A stretch of 64,000 bases of DNA from CAIMUS01 sp963708455 (GCA_963708455.1 CAVPSQ010000004.1:186001-250000); one strand, 5' to 3'; shown: positions 7,664 to 17,013, counted from the first letter of the stretch. Notes: a model not told the origin generated them from the letters alone. Numbers and translations: made by a program.

Positions 7664-9889
7664 TCAGATAATGAGTTCTTCCGGTTCGTAATAGGCCGGA
7701 TCGTCGCCTAACAACCCCAGGTGTCTATGATATAAGCGATCATGCGTTTGAACAAATAGTCCTGGATGAATTTCCTGTATATCGGCGTTTCTCAGCAATT
7801 CCTGATACTGGCGACGGGGCAGGTTGACCACATAGCGTTGCAACTTGCGCAATAACCAGCGCTCCGGCCCGAGCTGACCTAATTGCTCGATAAATGTTGG
7901 ACTTGCACCGTAGCGCACGATAACAGAAGCCTGTTGGTCCTCGTCAATAATCCGGAATTTATTCGCCGCGCTGCTGAAAAGGAATTCCAAGTCCCGATTG
8001 GGCTTGAGATCGTTAAGGATGTGGTGGCGATCCAACTGATCTCCCTTTATCCAGTAAAGCTGCTGAAAATACGTCTTGAAGTGCTCAGGCGCCAGGAGGT
8101 CGGCAAGTTGCTGTTGCAGCAGTTGCCGACCGCAATTTTGAGCTTGGCGTAAGTGCCCGATAGGGGCAGGCTTCAGCGGTACAAACACCACGACGCGCCC
8201 CAATCCATCCAGCAAGCCTTCGCGGTTACAACGGCCTGCCGCCTGAGCGATAGAGTCCAGACCCGCCAGTGCGCGATACACCACCGGGAAATCGATATCG
8301 ACCCCGGCTTCGACCAATTGGGTGCTGATAACGCGCACCGCCTCACCCGCTTGCAGCGACCGCTTGATTTTGTCGATCACTTCAGAGCGATGCTGGCCGC
8401 ACATCAACCCCGATAGATGCAGGGTCCCTTCGGGCATTAACCGGCATAAGGTTCGGCAGTCATCACGGCGGTCCACAATGCACAATACGGATTCATGGGT
8501 TTGCAGTTCCCCGGCCAGGGCTTCCCAGGAAGTACCGGTTTGCAGATCGTTCGGAATGATGACTTCGACCCGGCACAAAGCCTGATGCAGGGATTGGGTA
8601 TCTTCCATAATTTCCCGGATTCCCTTCAGCCCTTTGAAAGGTTGATCGAAGCTGCTGCTGGGTTCAAGCGCCGGCTGGGTTGCGGTGCACAGCACGAAGC
8701 TCGCACCGTAGTGATCCTTGAGTTGATCGATCACATGCAGGATGGGTTGCAGAAAATCGGGTGGCAGCAACTGGGCTTCGTCGAGAACCACCACCGAATC
8801 GACGATATTGTGTAACTTCCTCACGCGGCTGGTGCGGGCGGCAAACAGGGACTCAAAGAACTGCACCGATGTGGTGACGACGATAGGCGCATCCCAATTT
8901 TCGCAGGCCAGGCGGCTGCGCGGCGTCTCGTGGCTGGAATCCAGGTTGCTGTGGTGCTCCAGCACGGCATCACCGAAAATGGCGCGGAATACATTGGCAG
9001 TCTGCTCGATAATACTGGTGTAGGGGATCACATAAATGACGCGACGCTTGCCATGAGTCAAGGCATGACGCAAGGCGAAAGCTAGCGAGGACAAAGTCTT
9101 GCCACCACCCGTGGGGACAGTCAAAGAGAATAGTCCTGGCGACTGAGTCGCCTGCTGTTGGCAGCGGCGCAGGATCTTTGCACGCAGACGATTGACCTTA
9201 GTATCATCCGCCCCGGCGACTAACTCCGCCAGGTGGGCATCGAAACGGGGCAGCAGTTCATAAAGTTCAGGATAGCCCGTGCGTGTCGTCGCTTTGCCGG
9301 CATCCATGAACGCTTCGGTATCGAGGAAATCGGCATCCACCAGGCAGGAAAACAGCATTCTGATCCATAAGGCAGGGTCAGCACCCTTAGCGGGCTTGCT
9401 GGTGGGTCGATCGGCGTTGAGGATGCTGCCGGGGATAGGTTGCGCCAGGGTGGTTTCCAGCAAGTTCTTTTTTTGGAGCCTCTGGCTGAGTGCCTTTCGC
9501 CCTGCCTCAGCTCCGCTCCAATCAAGCAGGCCAGAATGATGGCCCGCAACCAGATAGGCGATAACGCGCCCACGCAGATCACCCGGTTCCCTGGTGGCAT
9601 AAAGCGCTCCAGCACTGGAGTGATCGACACGACCAGGCGTTTCGATATGCGCATCCGGCTCATAACCGGAGGCCTTGCGGATATAGCCTTGAAAATCAGC
9701 GCTATATTTACCCAGATCGTGCCATAATCCCGCCAGACCTGCCCAATCACCACTACCGAATAAGGCGGCAAAACGACTAGCCTGTGCTGCGACGGCGAGC
9801 AGATGTTCTTCTAACGAGTGTTCCAGCCACTGGCCTTTTCCCAACTCGCGGACATGAGCAAGATATACCTCATTGTCTTTTTCATTCAT
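7664..9889 (-). CDS. cas3: CRISPR-associated helicase-nuclease Cas3
   Basis: This 741-residue protein has an N-terminal HD nuclease (HD at 57-58 in WHDLGKYS, His90, and AGHHSG at 115-120) followed by a superfamily 2 helicase. The Walker A is TGGGKT (260-265), the Walker B box is DEAQ (370-373), and motif VI is QAAGRCNREG. It is recruited by Cascade to degrade the non-target strand of invading DNA. It is the first gene of the cas operon. The chosen ATG is preceded only by a weak purine stretch. No truncation or missing catalytic residue was seen. Confidence 0.97.
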   Translation of the reverse strand: MNEKDNEVYLAHVRELGKGQWLEHSLEEHLLAVAAQASRFAALFGSGDWAGLAGLWHDLGKYSADFQGYIRKASGYEPDAHIETPGRVDHSSAGALYATREPGDLRGRVIAYLVAGHHSGLLDWSGAEAGRKALSQRLQKKNLLETTLAQPIPGSILNADRPTSKPAKGADPALWIRMLFSCLVDADFLDTEAFMDAGKATTRTGYPELYELLPRFDAHLAELVAGADDTKVNRLRAKILRRCQQQATQSPGLFSLTVPTGGGKTLSSLAFALRHALTHGKRRVIYVIPYTSIIEQTANVFRAIFGDAVLEHHSNLDSSHETPRSRLACENWDAPIVVTTSVQFFESLFAARTSRVRKLHNIVDSVVVLDEAQLLPPDFLQPILHVIDQLKDHYGASFVLCTATQPALEPSSSFDQPFKGLKGIREIMEDTQSLHQALCRVEVIIPNDLQTGTSWEALAGELQTHESVLCIVDRRDDCRTLCRLMPEGTLHLSGLMCGQHRSEVIDKIKRSLQAGEAVRVISTQLVEAGVDIDFPVVYRALAGLDSIAQAAGRCNREGLLDGLGRVVVFVPLKPAPIGHLRQAQNCGRQLLQQQLADLLAPEHFKTYFQQLYWIKGDQLDRHHILNDLKPNRDLEFLFSSAANKFRIIDEDQQASVIVRYGASPTFIEQLGQLGPERWLLRKLQRYVVNLPRRQYQELLRNADIQEIHPGLFVQTHDRLYHRHLGLLGDDPAYYEPEELII

Positions 9890-10260
9890 TTCTCTTGGCT
9901 TTCTCTCAAGCTTATTCTCGAATTCCTGATTATTTCAGCTACTTCTTTGGATACGGGAAGATAGCCAAACAAGAGGCCATAATCATCGTTTCGGCCAGCC
10001 AGAGGAACCTAGATTACGCTTCGCACAAGCTCTGCTCCATTGAGGTTACGTTCGCTCAATACTCGAACCAATTCTCCAGTCGGAGATTATCGAATCGTTC
10101 GGCTTGACCTTGGCAGGTTCCGACAGGATGTTGGTATCCAATGAATTGATTCGCCTTGCTCGGCTTGGTGAACCCAGTGGGTAAAGCTGTTTTTCGCCTC
10201 GGTAATAGAGATTTCTTTCATACCTGCGTCGGTTATCAGTGGTGCTATGCTCATGGCCAG
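9890..10260. other. Gap upstream of cas3 with gene remnants
   Basis: No intact gene is visible in these 371 bases. On the minus strand they hold the phd/vapC remnant listed separately (10046-10221). They also hold a short open frame without a start, ending in a TGA that overlaps the cas3 ATG and reading NDDYGLLFGYLPVSKEVAE near its end; it may be the tail of another lost gene. The cas operon promoter must lie in this stretch, but no convincing -35/-10 pair was found by eye. Confidence 0.6.
10046..10221 (-). pseudogene. Remnant of a phd/vapC toxin-antitoxin module
   Basis: From ATG 10221 the minus strand reads MKEISITEAKNSFTHWVHQA, then EQGESIH, the start of a Phd/YefM-type antitoxin. The match breaks at about 10142. 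The next bases, in the same frame, read LDTNILSEPAKVKPN and then DSIISDW up to a stop at 10046-10048, which is the N-terminus of a VapC-type PIN-domain toxin with its first metal-binding Asp. Most of the antitoxin and the start codon of the toxin have been lost by a deletion, and the toxin is cut after about 31 residues. It cannot be functional. Confidence 0.7.
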
Positions 10261-10433
10261 AGGCCCCGAGGCCGGCGAGGACGCCGGCGCTCCCAGGGGC
10301 GGCTTGTCCCGCCTTAAGAGGCCCCTAGGCCGGCCAGGACGCCGGCGCTCCCAGGGGCGGCTTGTCCCGCCTTAAGAGGCCCCTAGGCCGGCCAGGACGC
10401 CAGCGCTCCCAGGGGCGGATTGTCCCGCCTTAA
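10261..10433. repeat. Three tandem 58-bp palindromic repeats
   Basis: Three head-to-tail copies (10261-10318, 10319-10376, 10377-10433) differ at only a few positions. Each holds the hairpin GCCGGC-N6-GCCGGC, flanked by CCCC and GGGG arms and followed by TTGTCCCGCCTTAAG. It is the same core as dispersed copies near 21.0, 38.8, 39.8, 55.6, 55.7 and 59.6 kb. The last copy runs into recJ and supplies its TAA stop codon (10430-10432). Confidence 0.9.
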
Positions 10434-12247
10434 TGCCCCGCATAGTCAATCATCAGCCGCAAATTCCGCTCGCCTCGATACTCCCTGCTGCTCAGCCGGT
10501 AGGCGCAGCGCACGGTCTCACCCGCCACTAGCGGCAGAGGATCGCCGGCCTTTTCCAGGGCGCGGAACCAGACGGCGTCATAGACCTTCTGCCCGATTTT
10601 CAATACCAGCAGCAGATGCACCGGGTCCGCTCCGATCACCCGCACCGAGGCCACGTAGAAGTGGCCCTCGAACACCGGCGCTTCGAACTCCCGACCGTAG
10701 GGTTGCAATTGGTCGAGTTCTCTCACGGTCTCCAGCGCAATGGCTTCTTCCGGCAGCGGTCCATCGGTCCACAGCGCCGGCGCCAGGGTCTGTTCGCCCA
10801 GTTGCGCCCTGACCGCCTGCTCGAAGGCTTCCTGAAAAACCGCCAGCAGGTCGCGATAGAGGGTCAATCCCGCCGCGCCGCGATGGCCGCCGAATTTGAC
10901 GAACAGTTGCGGTTGGGCATCGGCCACCTGCTGCAACACATCCCGCAGATGCAATTCGCGGATGCTGCGCGCCGAGCCGGTCAGATGCGAAGGCTCGGCG
11001 GTATTGCACAAGACGATAGCGGGACGGCCGAAGGCATCGACCAGACGAGAGGCGACGATACCCTGCACCCCGGCATGGCCACCCTCAAGGTAAATCACCA
11101 GCGACAGGCGACCTCGCCCGACCTGTTCCTCGGCCTGGCGGCGAGCCATTTCGACCATATCCCGCTCGATGACCTTGCGGTCCTGATTGTCCAGATCCAG
11201 CATCGCCAGATAGCGGCACGCCTCCTCGTCGGTATCGGCCAGCAGATAGCACAGCGCGGCGTAGGGATCGTCCAGCCGGGAGCGGGCGTTGATGCGGGGA
11301 CCGATTTGAAAGCCGAGATCTTCTGCACGAAAACCCTGGTCGTGGCGACTCAGCAGGAGACGTATGGCCCGCCAACAGGGACGGTCGAAGCGATTCAGTT
11401 GCTGCAGACCGATGGTCACTACCGCCCGGTTGATCGCCGTGCCGATGCTGACGCAATCGGCCACGGTCCCCAGGCTGACGTAATCCAGTTCCCTGGCGAG
11501 CTTGGGGGCGGTGGCCGGCAGATAACCCCGCTCGATCAATTTGCCGCGCAGATAGGACAGCAGCAGCCAGGCGGCCATGCAGCCGGCGATAGTGGCGTCC
11601 GGATAGCCGCAATCGGTGCGGGTGGGATTAACCACGGCGTAGGCGGACGGCGGTGGTCCCTCGATGGAGAGAGCATGATGGTCGGTGACGATGACATCGA
11701 TGCCGGCGGCCTTGAGGCGGGCAATCCGCGCTTCGTCGGAGGAGCCGCAATCGGCCGTGATAATGACAGCAGGCAGGGGATGGCCGGCCAGAATCCGTTC
11801 GATCAAGTTCACGCTGATCCCATAGCCGTCGCGGATGCGATGCCCGATCAGGCTGTCGATATGCGACTTGGGAAAGGCGAAATACTCGGTCAGCACCCGG
11901 TAGATCAGCGCATGCGAGGTGACGCCATCGACATCGTAATCGGTCAGAATGCCGATACGCTGCCGCTGCATGATGGCGTCGGCCAGCCGTTCCGCCGCCC
12001 GGTCGGCGTCCTTAAGCTGCTCCGGATGATCGATGTATTTGAGCGCGGGCTTGGTGATGCGTTGAATATCGCCGTCGAGATCGGCCAGACGGCCGGCGAT
12101 GATATGCGCCAGCAATGGGGACAGTCCTGCCTCCAGGGCAAGGTGATAGGTAGTTTCGCTGCGGGGTCGTTGTTTGATGAGCATGCTGTGACAGGTCCGG
12201 GAAGGGGACAGGGTTGGGCGGTTGAGCCACTGCGGCGGGCCAATCAT
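10430..12247 (-). CDS. recJ: Single-stranded-DNA exonuclease RecJ family protein
   Basis: This is a DHH/DHHA1-family nuclease of about 605 residues, close to the usual RecJ length. Visible motifs are ILTDYDVDGVTS (DHH motif I), TADCGSSDE (motif II), VTDHHAL (the DHH box) and SLGTVADCV (motif IV); the DHHA1 domain carries KFGGHRGAAGL. RecJ degrades single-stranded DNA 5' to 3' in recombination and repair. The start at 12247 overlaps the TGA of the upstream thioredoxin gene in an ATGA and has AAGGAAGAG just upstream. A later ATG at 12184 is the alternative. The stop codon lies in a palindromic repeat. Confidence 0.88.
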   Translation of the reverse strand: MIGPPQWLNRPTLSPSRTCHSMLIKQRPRSETTYHLALEAGLSPLLAHIIAGRLADLDGDIQRITKPALKYIDHPEQLKDADRAAERLADAIMQRQRIGILTDYDVDGVTSHALIYRVLTEYFAFPKSHIDSLIGHRIRDGYGISVNLIERILAGHPLPAVIITADCGSSDEARIARLKAAGIDVIVTDHHALSIEGPPPSAYAVVNPTRTDCGYPDATIAGCMAAWLLLSYLRGKLIERGYLPATAPKLARELDYVSLGTVADCVSIGTAINRAVVTIGLQQLNRFDRPCWRAIRLLLSRHDQGFRAEDLGFQIGPRINARSRLDDPYAALCYLLADTDEEACRYLAMLDLDNQDRKVIERDMVEMARRQAEEQVGRGRLSLVIYLEGGHAGVQGIVASRLVDAFGRPAIVLCNTAEPSHLTGSARSIRELHLRDVLQQVADAQPQLFVKFGGHRGAAGLTLYRDLLAVFQEAFEQAVRAQLGEQTLAPALWTDGPLPEEAIALETVRELDQLQPYGREFEAPVFEGHFYVASVRVIGADPVHLLLVLKIGQKVYDAVWFRALEKAGDPLPLVAGETVRCAYRLSSREYRGERNLRLMIDYAGH

Positions 12248-12774
12248 CGCTCTTCCTTGAGCGCCAGCACCTTGGCCAGCAGCGCCGGATCGTTCCACTC
12301 CAGTTGGCCCGCCACGCGATAGGCCAGCCGGCCCTGCGGATCAATAATGAAGGTCATCGGCAGGCCCTGGATCGACCATTGCGCCAGCAACTCATCATCC
12401 CAGCCCAGCAGAATGGGAAAATCCACTTTCACCTCCTGCAGAAACCGGTCTACGGTCGGCGCGTCGTCACCCACATTCACCGCCAGCACCACGCCGCCCC
12501 GGTCGCGCAACTGTTCCCAGGCGCGCTGCAGGGCGGGCATTTCCTCGCGGCACGGTTCGCACCACGTGGCCCAGAAATTAATGAGCACCACCTTGCCGCG
12601 ATACGCGGACAGAGCGTGTGCCTTGCCGCGGGTGTCGACCAGATTGAAAGCCGGCGCCGCCGGGCGGCCGGGGACGGCGACCAGCGTATGCAGTTCCTCG
12701 CTTAAGGCGGGCGGCGTGATGCACATGGAAAACCAGACTAACAGAACAGCGGCGCAGGCGAACGGTGACGACAT
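12244..12774 (-). CDS. TlpA-like thiol-disulfide oxidoreductase
   Basis: This 176-residue protein begins with a signal peptide (MSSPFACAAVLLVWFSMC...) and contains a thioredoxin-fold domain of the TlpA/ResA type. The active site is WCEPC in NFWATWCEPCREEMP, and the cis-Pro loop is GLPMTFIID. It probably works in the periplasm to reduce protein disulfides, for instance during cytochrome c maturation, though no such genes are nearby. An ATG at 12789 would add five residues; 12774 is preferred because of a GGGGAAA stretch upstream. It is translationally coupled to recJ. Confidence 0.88.
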   Translation of the reverse strand: MSSPFACAAVLLVWFSMCITPPALSEELHTLVAVPGRPAAPAFNLVDTRGKAHALSAYRGKVVLINFWATWCEPCREEMPALQRAWEQLRDRGGVVLAVNVGDDAPTVDRFLQEVKVDFPILLGWDDELLAQWSIQGLPMTFIIDPQGRLAYRVAGQLEWNDPALLAKVLALKEER

Positions 12775-12876
12775 TGCAGATTTCCCCATCAGTAGGCGGG
12801 CGGCGCATATTGTAAACTCCCTGTAATATGACGCGCCTATAAGATAACCCGGTTTTGGTTGGCGTGACTGGACATC

Positions 12877-13569
12877 ATGAACGCAAAAAACATTTTGATT
12901 ATAGAAGACGAGCAACCCATCCGGGAAATGATTGCTTTCGCCCTGGAAAACACCGGCTTCGACCTCCAGGAGGCGGCGGATGCGCGCCAGGCGCAGGCGG
13001 CGATCGCCGATGCGCTGCCGGATCTGATTCTGCTCGACTGGATGCTGCCCGGCATCAGCGGGATCGATTACGCCCGCCGCCTGAAAAAAGAAGAGCTGAC
13101 CCGCGATATCCCGATCATCATGCTGACCGCCCGCACCGCAGAGGAGGACAAGGTGCAGGGGTTGGAAAGCGGCGCCGACGATTACGTGACCAAACCGTTT
13201 TCGCCGCGGGAACTGGTGGCGCGTATCCGGGCGGTGCTGCGCCGCGGCAGTCCGCCGGCGGAGGACGAAATTCTCAAGGCCAACGATCTGCTGCTGGATA
13301 CGGCCAGCCACCGGGTCAGCGTGGCCGATAATTTTGTGGATATCGGCCCCACGGAATACCGCCTGCTGGAGTTCTTCATGTCCCATCCGGAGCGCGTCTA
13401 CAGCCGCAACCAGTTGCTGGACCGGGTCTGGGGCAGCAATGTGTACGTGGAGGAACGCACCGTGGACGTGCACATCCGACGCCTGCGCAAGGCTCTGGAG
13501 CCACACGGTCACGACCAGCTGATCCAGACAGTGCGGGGCGCCGGCTATCGCTTTTCCACCCAGATCTGA
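12877..13569 (+). CDS. phoB: Phosphate regulon response regulator PhoB
   Basis: This 230-residue OmpR-family regulator has a receiver domain (phospho-acceptor Asp54 in ILLDWMLPG, Lys106 in YVTKPFS) and a winged-helix DNA-binding domain ending RTVDVHIRRLRKALEP and VRGAGYRFS. The sequence (LENTGFDLQEAADARQA, YSRNQLLDRVWGSNVYVEERTVD) is typical of PhoB rather than a general OmpR protein. phoR follows two bases later. A half-site like CTGTAAT lies upstream near 12821 but no full Pho box was recognised. Confidence 0.95.
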   Translation: MNAKNILIIEDEQPIREMIAFALENTGFDLQEAADARQAQAAIADALPDLILLDWMLPGISGIDYARRLKKEELTRDIPIIMLTARTAEEDKVQGLESGADDYVTKPFSPRELVARIRAVLRRGSPPAEDEILKANDLLLDTASHRVSVADNFVDIGPTEYRLLEFFMSHPERVYSRNQLLDRVWGSNVYVEERTVDVHIRRLRKALEPHGHDQLIQTVRGAGYRFSTQI

Positions 13570-13571
13570 AC

Positions 13572-14900
13572 GTGTCCCCTGCCTGGCGTACCCTGTTGTG
13601 GCGCACCGCCATCCTGCTGGCATTGGCCGGCGCGTTCGGCTGGACGGTGGGGCAGACGGCGCCGGCCCTGCTGGCGGCTACGCTGGGCTGTCTGGGTTGG
13701 CACCTTTCGCATCTCTATCGCCTGGAATGGTGGTTGCGGCACGGTCCGCCCATGCGCCCGCCGAGCCTGCGTCCGCTGCGCCGGAATCCCGTCTGGGACA
13801 GCGTCTACCAGCGCTGCTTTCAACTGCGGCAGCGCAGTCGCCAGCGCAAGCGCAAGGTCAGCCGCATCCTCAAGCAGTTTCAAGCCGCCGCCGCCGCCCT
13901 GCCCGATGCCGTGGTGGTGCTGGACGAAAATGATACCCTGCTGTGGTGCAATGACGCCTCCGGGCGGCTGCTGGGGCTGTACCGGCAGGACTGCGGCCTC
14001 AAAGTCACCCATCTGGTGCGCCATCCGACCTTCGTCAATTTCCTCGCCCGCCATCGTTACGATGAACGGGTGGAATTTCCGGCGCCGTCCAATGTCGATA
14101 TTACGCTAAGCGTGCGTATCGCCCCTTACAGCAAAACGCAGCGCCTGCTGCTGGCTGCTGACAACACCCGGGTGCATCGCCTGGAGCAGACGCGGCGCGA
14201 TCTGATCGCCAACGTATCGCATGAACTGCGCACGCCGTTGACCGTCATCAACGGCTATCTGGAAACCCTGCTGGATAGCGAGGAGGCGCTGCCACCGCGC
14301 TGGCTCAGGCCGCTGCGCGGCATGCAGCAGCAATCGTCCCGCATGTTGCGCCTGATCGAGGATCTGCTGCTGCTGGCCCGCCTGGAAAAGCAGACCGACC
14401 GGCTGCTGCGTCCGGTAGACGTACCCGCCCTGCTGGACGCTATTGCCGGAGACGCCCACGCGCTCAGCGGCGAGCATGGCCATCGGCTGGCGCTGCAAGT
14501 GGAGCGGCGCCTGTGGATTCGTGCCAACGAGGAGGAATTGCACAGCGCGTTCGCCAATCTGGTGTTCAATGCGGTGCGCTACACCCCGGACGGCAGCCGG
14601 ATCGCCATTCGCTGGTATGCGGACGAGCGCGGCGTGCATCTGGAGGTGGAGGACAACGGCGCCGGCATCCCCGCCCACCATTTGCAGCGGATCACCGAGC
14701 GCTTCTATCGGGTGAACCGGGACCGGTCGCGGGATAGCGGCGGCACCGGTCTGGGACTGGCGATCGTCAAGCACGTGATGATCAACCACGGCGGCAGGCT
14801 GGGCATCACCAGCGTGGTGGGTGTTGGCAGCATCTTCGCCTGCGATTTTCCGCTGGAACTGCGCGTCCCGCAGGAATCGACCGTGGCCTTGCTCGAATAA
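13572..14900 (+). CDS. phoR: Phosphate sensor histidine kinase PhoR
   Basis: This 442-residue membrane kinase starts at GTG 13572, two bases after phoB. It has two N-terminal membrane helices (about 8-45), a charged linker, and a PAS domain (about 105-195, ALPDAVVVLDENDTLLWCN). The dimerisation domain carries phospho-His217 in NVSHELRTPL, and the HATPase domain shows NAVRYTPDG, DNGAGIP and GGTGLGLAIV. It phosphorylates PhoB when phosphate is scarce, normally through the Pst transporter and PhoU, neither of which is in this window. Confidence 0.94.
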   Translation: MSPAWRTLLWRTAILLALAGAFGWTVGQTAPALLAATLGCLGWHLSHLYRLEWWLRHGPPMRPPSLRPLRRNPVWDSVYQRCFQLRQRSRQRKRKVSRILKQFQAAAAALPDAVVVLDENDTLLWCNDASGRLLGLYRQDCGLKVTHLVRHPTFVNFLARHRYDERVEFPAPSNVDITLSVRIAPYSKTQRLLLAADNTRVHRLEQTRRDLIANVSHELRTPLTVINGYLETLLDSEEALPPRWLRPLRGMQQQSSRMLRLIEDLLLLARLEKQTDRLLRPVDVPALLDAIAGDAHALSGEHGHRLALQVERRLWIRANEEELHSAFANLVFNAVRYTPDGSRIAIRWYADERGVHLEVEDNGAGIPAHHLQRITERFYRVNRDRSRDSGGTGLGLAIVKHVMINHGGRLGITSVVGVGSIFACDFPLELRVPQESTVALLE

Positions 14901-14931
14901 CCTGGCCGACGCGCGGCCATGAGAAATATTG

Positions 14932-15438
14932 ATGCAATTACTGCTGATCCGTCATGCCCTGGCCGAAGGTTCTGAGGCGTTCGCCCGGCTGGGCGGCACC
15001 GACGTTGAACGGCCGCTCACCGACAACGGCCGCAAGCGCATGCGCAAGGCCGCTAACCGGCTGCGATCCCAGGTCGAGCAAATCGATCTGCTGGCCTCCA
15101 GTCCCCTGCGTCGCGCCTGGGAGACGGCTACGATCGTCGCCCGCGCCTTTGGCGATATTCCCATCATGGAGCGCGCCGACCTGGCGCCCGACAGCGGCTT
15201 CGAGGCGCTGCTCGACTGGCTCGGCCAGTCGTCCACCGCGAAGACGCTGGCACTGGTGGGGCATGCCCCGCATCTCAACGAACTGGCGGGTCTGCTGCTG
15301 AGCGGTGCACCGCGTTCCGTCATCGATTTACGCAAGGGCGGCGTGGCACTGTTGGAGTTCGACGCCGTCGCGCCGGGTAGCGGCGTGCTGCTCTGGGCGC
15401 TGACCTCGACGCAATTGCGCAGTCTCAAGGATACGTAG
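14932..15438 (+). CDS. sixA: Phosphohistidine phosphatase SixA
   Basis: This 168-residue histidine-phosphatase-fold protein starts MQLLLIRHALAEG, with the catalytic RH at residues 7-8 and the second active-site histidine in LALVGHAPHLNEL. A TTG three bases upstream is in frame, but the ATG at 14932 is the natural start. SixA removes phosphate from histidine phosphotransfer domains. Its position between phoR and ppx suggests co-expression with the phosphate-response genes. Confidence 0.9.
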   Translation: MQLLLIRHALAEGSEAFARLGGTDVERPLTDNGRKRMRKAANRLRSQVEQIDLLASSPLRRAWETATIVARAFGDIPIMERADLAPDSGFEALLDWLGQSSTAKTLALVGHAPHLNELAGLLLSGAPRSVIDLRKGGVALLEFDAVAPGSGVLLWALTSTQLRSLKDT

Positions 15439-15499
15439 CCAAACCGCTGCAAACAGCCGAGAATAGCAGCCACTTTCGTCGTCTGGGGAACAGCTTGCC

Positions 15500-17002
15500 G
15501 TGTCCGACACCATCGCCGCCATCGATCTGGGCTCCAACAGCTTCCACATGATCGTCGCCCGCTTGACCGAGGACGGTCATTTGCAGGTGGTCGACCGGCT
15601 GCGGGAAATGGTGCAACTGGCCGCCGGCCTGGACTCGCGCAACCGCCTGTCCGCACAGGCGCAAACCCGCGCGCTCGACTGTCTAGCCCGCTTCAGCCAG
15701 CGGTTACGCAATGTCTCGCGGGTGCGCATCGTCGGCACCAATACCTTGCGGCAGGCCCGCAACAGCGACGACTTCCTGAGCGCCGCCGAGGCCGTGCTGG
15801 GACAGGGAGTGGAAGTGGTCAGCGGCCTGGAGGAGGCGCGTTTGATCTACCTCGGCGTATCCCACAGCATCGCCGCTGTGGAGGGCCAACGGCTGGTGAT
15901 CGATATCGGCGGCGGTAGCACCGAACTGATCATCGGCGAACGTTTCCAGCCTTGGTACCTGGAAAGCCTGGGGATGGGCTGCGTCAGCATGACCCAGCGG
16001 CATTTCCCGGACGAGCGGCTGCGGGAGGAGGCGTTGCGGGCGGCGGAACTGACGGTCAGCCTGAACATGGAGCCGATCACCCTGCGTTACCAGGAACTGG
16101 GCTGGCGGCACGCCATCGGCGCCTCCGGCACCATCAAGGCGATCCGCGAAGTGATCGCGGCCGAGGGCTGGAGCAAGGAAGGTATTACCCTGCCGGCCCT
16201 GCGCAAGCTGCGCACCGCCCTGGTGGCCACCGGCAAGGTGACCGCCATCGCCGCACGCTGGCGGCTGGAGCCGGCCCGCGCCCAGGTGTTCACCGGCGGC
16301 TTCACGGTGTTGCACGGGGTGTGCGAAAGTCTGGGAATCCAACAGTTGCAGGTTTCCGAAGGCGCGCTGCGGGAAGGTTTGATCTACGATCTGGTGGGTC
16401 GTATCCGCCATGAAGACGTGCGCCACCGCACCGTCGTGGATCTGAGCACCCGCTATGGCGTGGATAGCGCCCAGGCCGAACAGGTGACGGCCACGGCGCT
16501 GGCGCTGCTGCAACAGGCGCGCCGCGGCTGGGCGCTGGCGGATGAAGAGCTGGCCTATGCCCTGGAATGGGCCGCGCGCCTGCATGAAATGGGCATCGCT
16601 GTCGCCCACACCCAGCATCACAAGCACGGCGCCTATATTGTGCGGAATGCCGAACTGCCCGGTTTTTCCCGCAGCGAGCAGGGCTTGGTGGCCGCCTTGA
16701 TCCGGGGCCAGCGACGCAAGTTCTCTGCCCGGATTTTCGCCGCACTGCCCAGAGACCTGGTTCAGCCGGCGTGCCGGCTGGGGGTACTGTTGCGGCTGGC
16801 GGTGGTGTTGCATCGCAGCCGCAGCCGCCAGCCCCTGCCGGAAGTGCAGTTGCAAGTTGCCGGACCGCAACTGACGCTGCAGTTTCCGGCCGGCTGGCTG
16901 GAGGACCATCCACTGACCCGCGCTGACCTCGAACAGGAGGCGGACTACCTGAAAAACGCTGCTTTCGAGCTGCGCTGCGGGACCATGGAGCGCAGCAGCT
17001 GA
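15500..17002 (+). CDS. ppx: Exopolyphosphatase Ppx/GppA
   Basis: This 500-residue protein starts at GTG 15500. The ASKHA-fold phosphate loops are visible as IDLGSNSFHM (8-17) and VIDIGGGSTELIIG, and the C-terminal HD-like domain has LHEMGIAVAHTQHHKH. It releases phosphate from polyphosphate chain ends or hydrolyses pppGpp; the two activities cannot be separated by motif reading. Its position directly after phoB-phoR-sixA favours a role in polyphosphate metabolism. Length agrees with Ppx. Confidence 0.92.
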   Translation: MSDTIAAIDLGSNSFHMIVARLTEDGHLQVVDRLREMVQLAAGLDSRNRLSAQAQTRALDCLARFSQRLRNVSRVRIVGTNTLRQARNSDDFLSAAEAVLGQGVEVVSGLEEARLIYLGVSHSIAAVEGQRLVIDIGGGSTELIIGERFQPWYLESLGMGCVSMTQRHFPDERLREEALRAAELTVSLNMEPITLRYQELGWRHAIGASGTIKAIREVIAAEGWSKEGITLPALRKLRTALVATGKVTAIAARWRLEPARAQVFTGGFTVLHGVCESLGIQQLQVSEGALREGLIYDLVGRIRHEDVRHRTVVDLSTRYGVDSAQAEQVTATALALLQQARRGWALADEELAYALEWAARLHEMGIAVAHTQHHKHGAYIVRNAELPGFSRSEQGLVAALIRGQRRKFSARIFAALPRDLVQPACRLGVLLRLAVVLHRSRSRQPLPEVQLQVAGPQLTLQFPAGWLEDHPLTRADLEQEADYLKNAAFELRCGTMERSS

Positions 17003-17013
17003 TTGCCGGGTGG

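Noticed and set aside
10616..12322. 568-codon frame antisense to recJ
   Set aside because: RecJ on the minus strand has all family motifs; the antisense frame is a by-product of high GC.
12790..13623. N-terminal extension of the thioredoxin frame on the minus strand
   Set aside because: It reads back through phoB on the other strand; the signal peptide starts at 12774.
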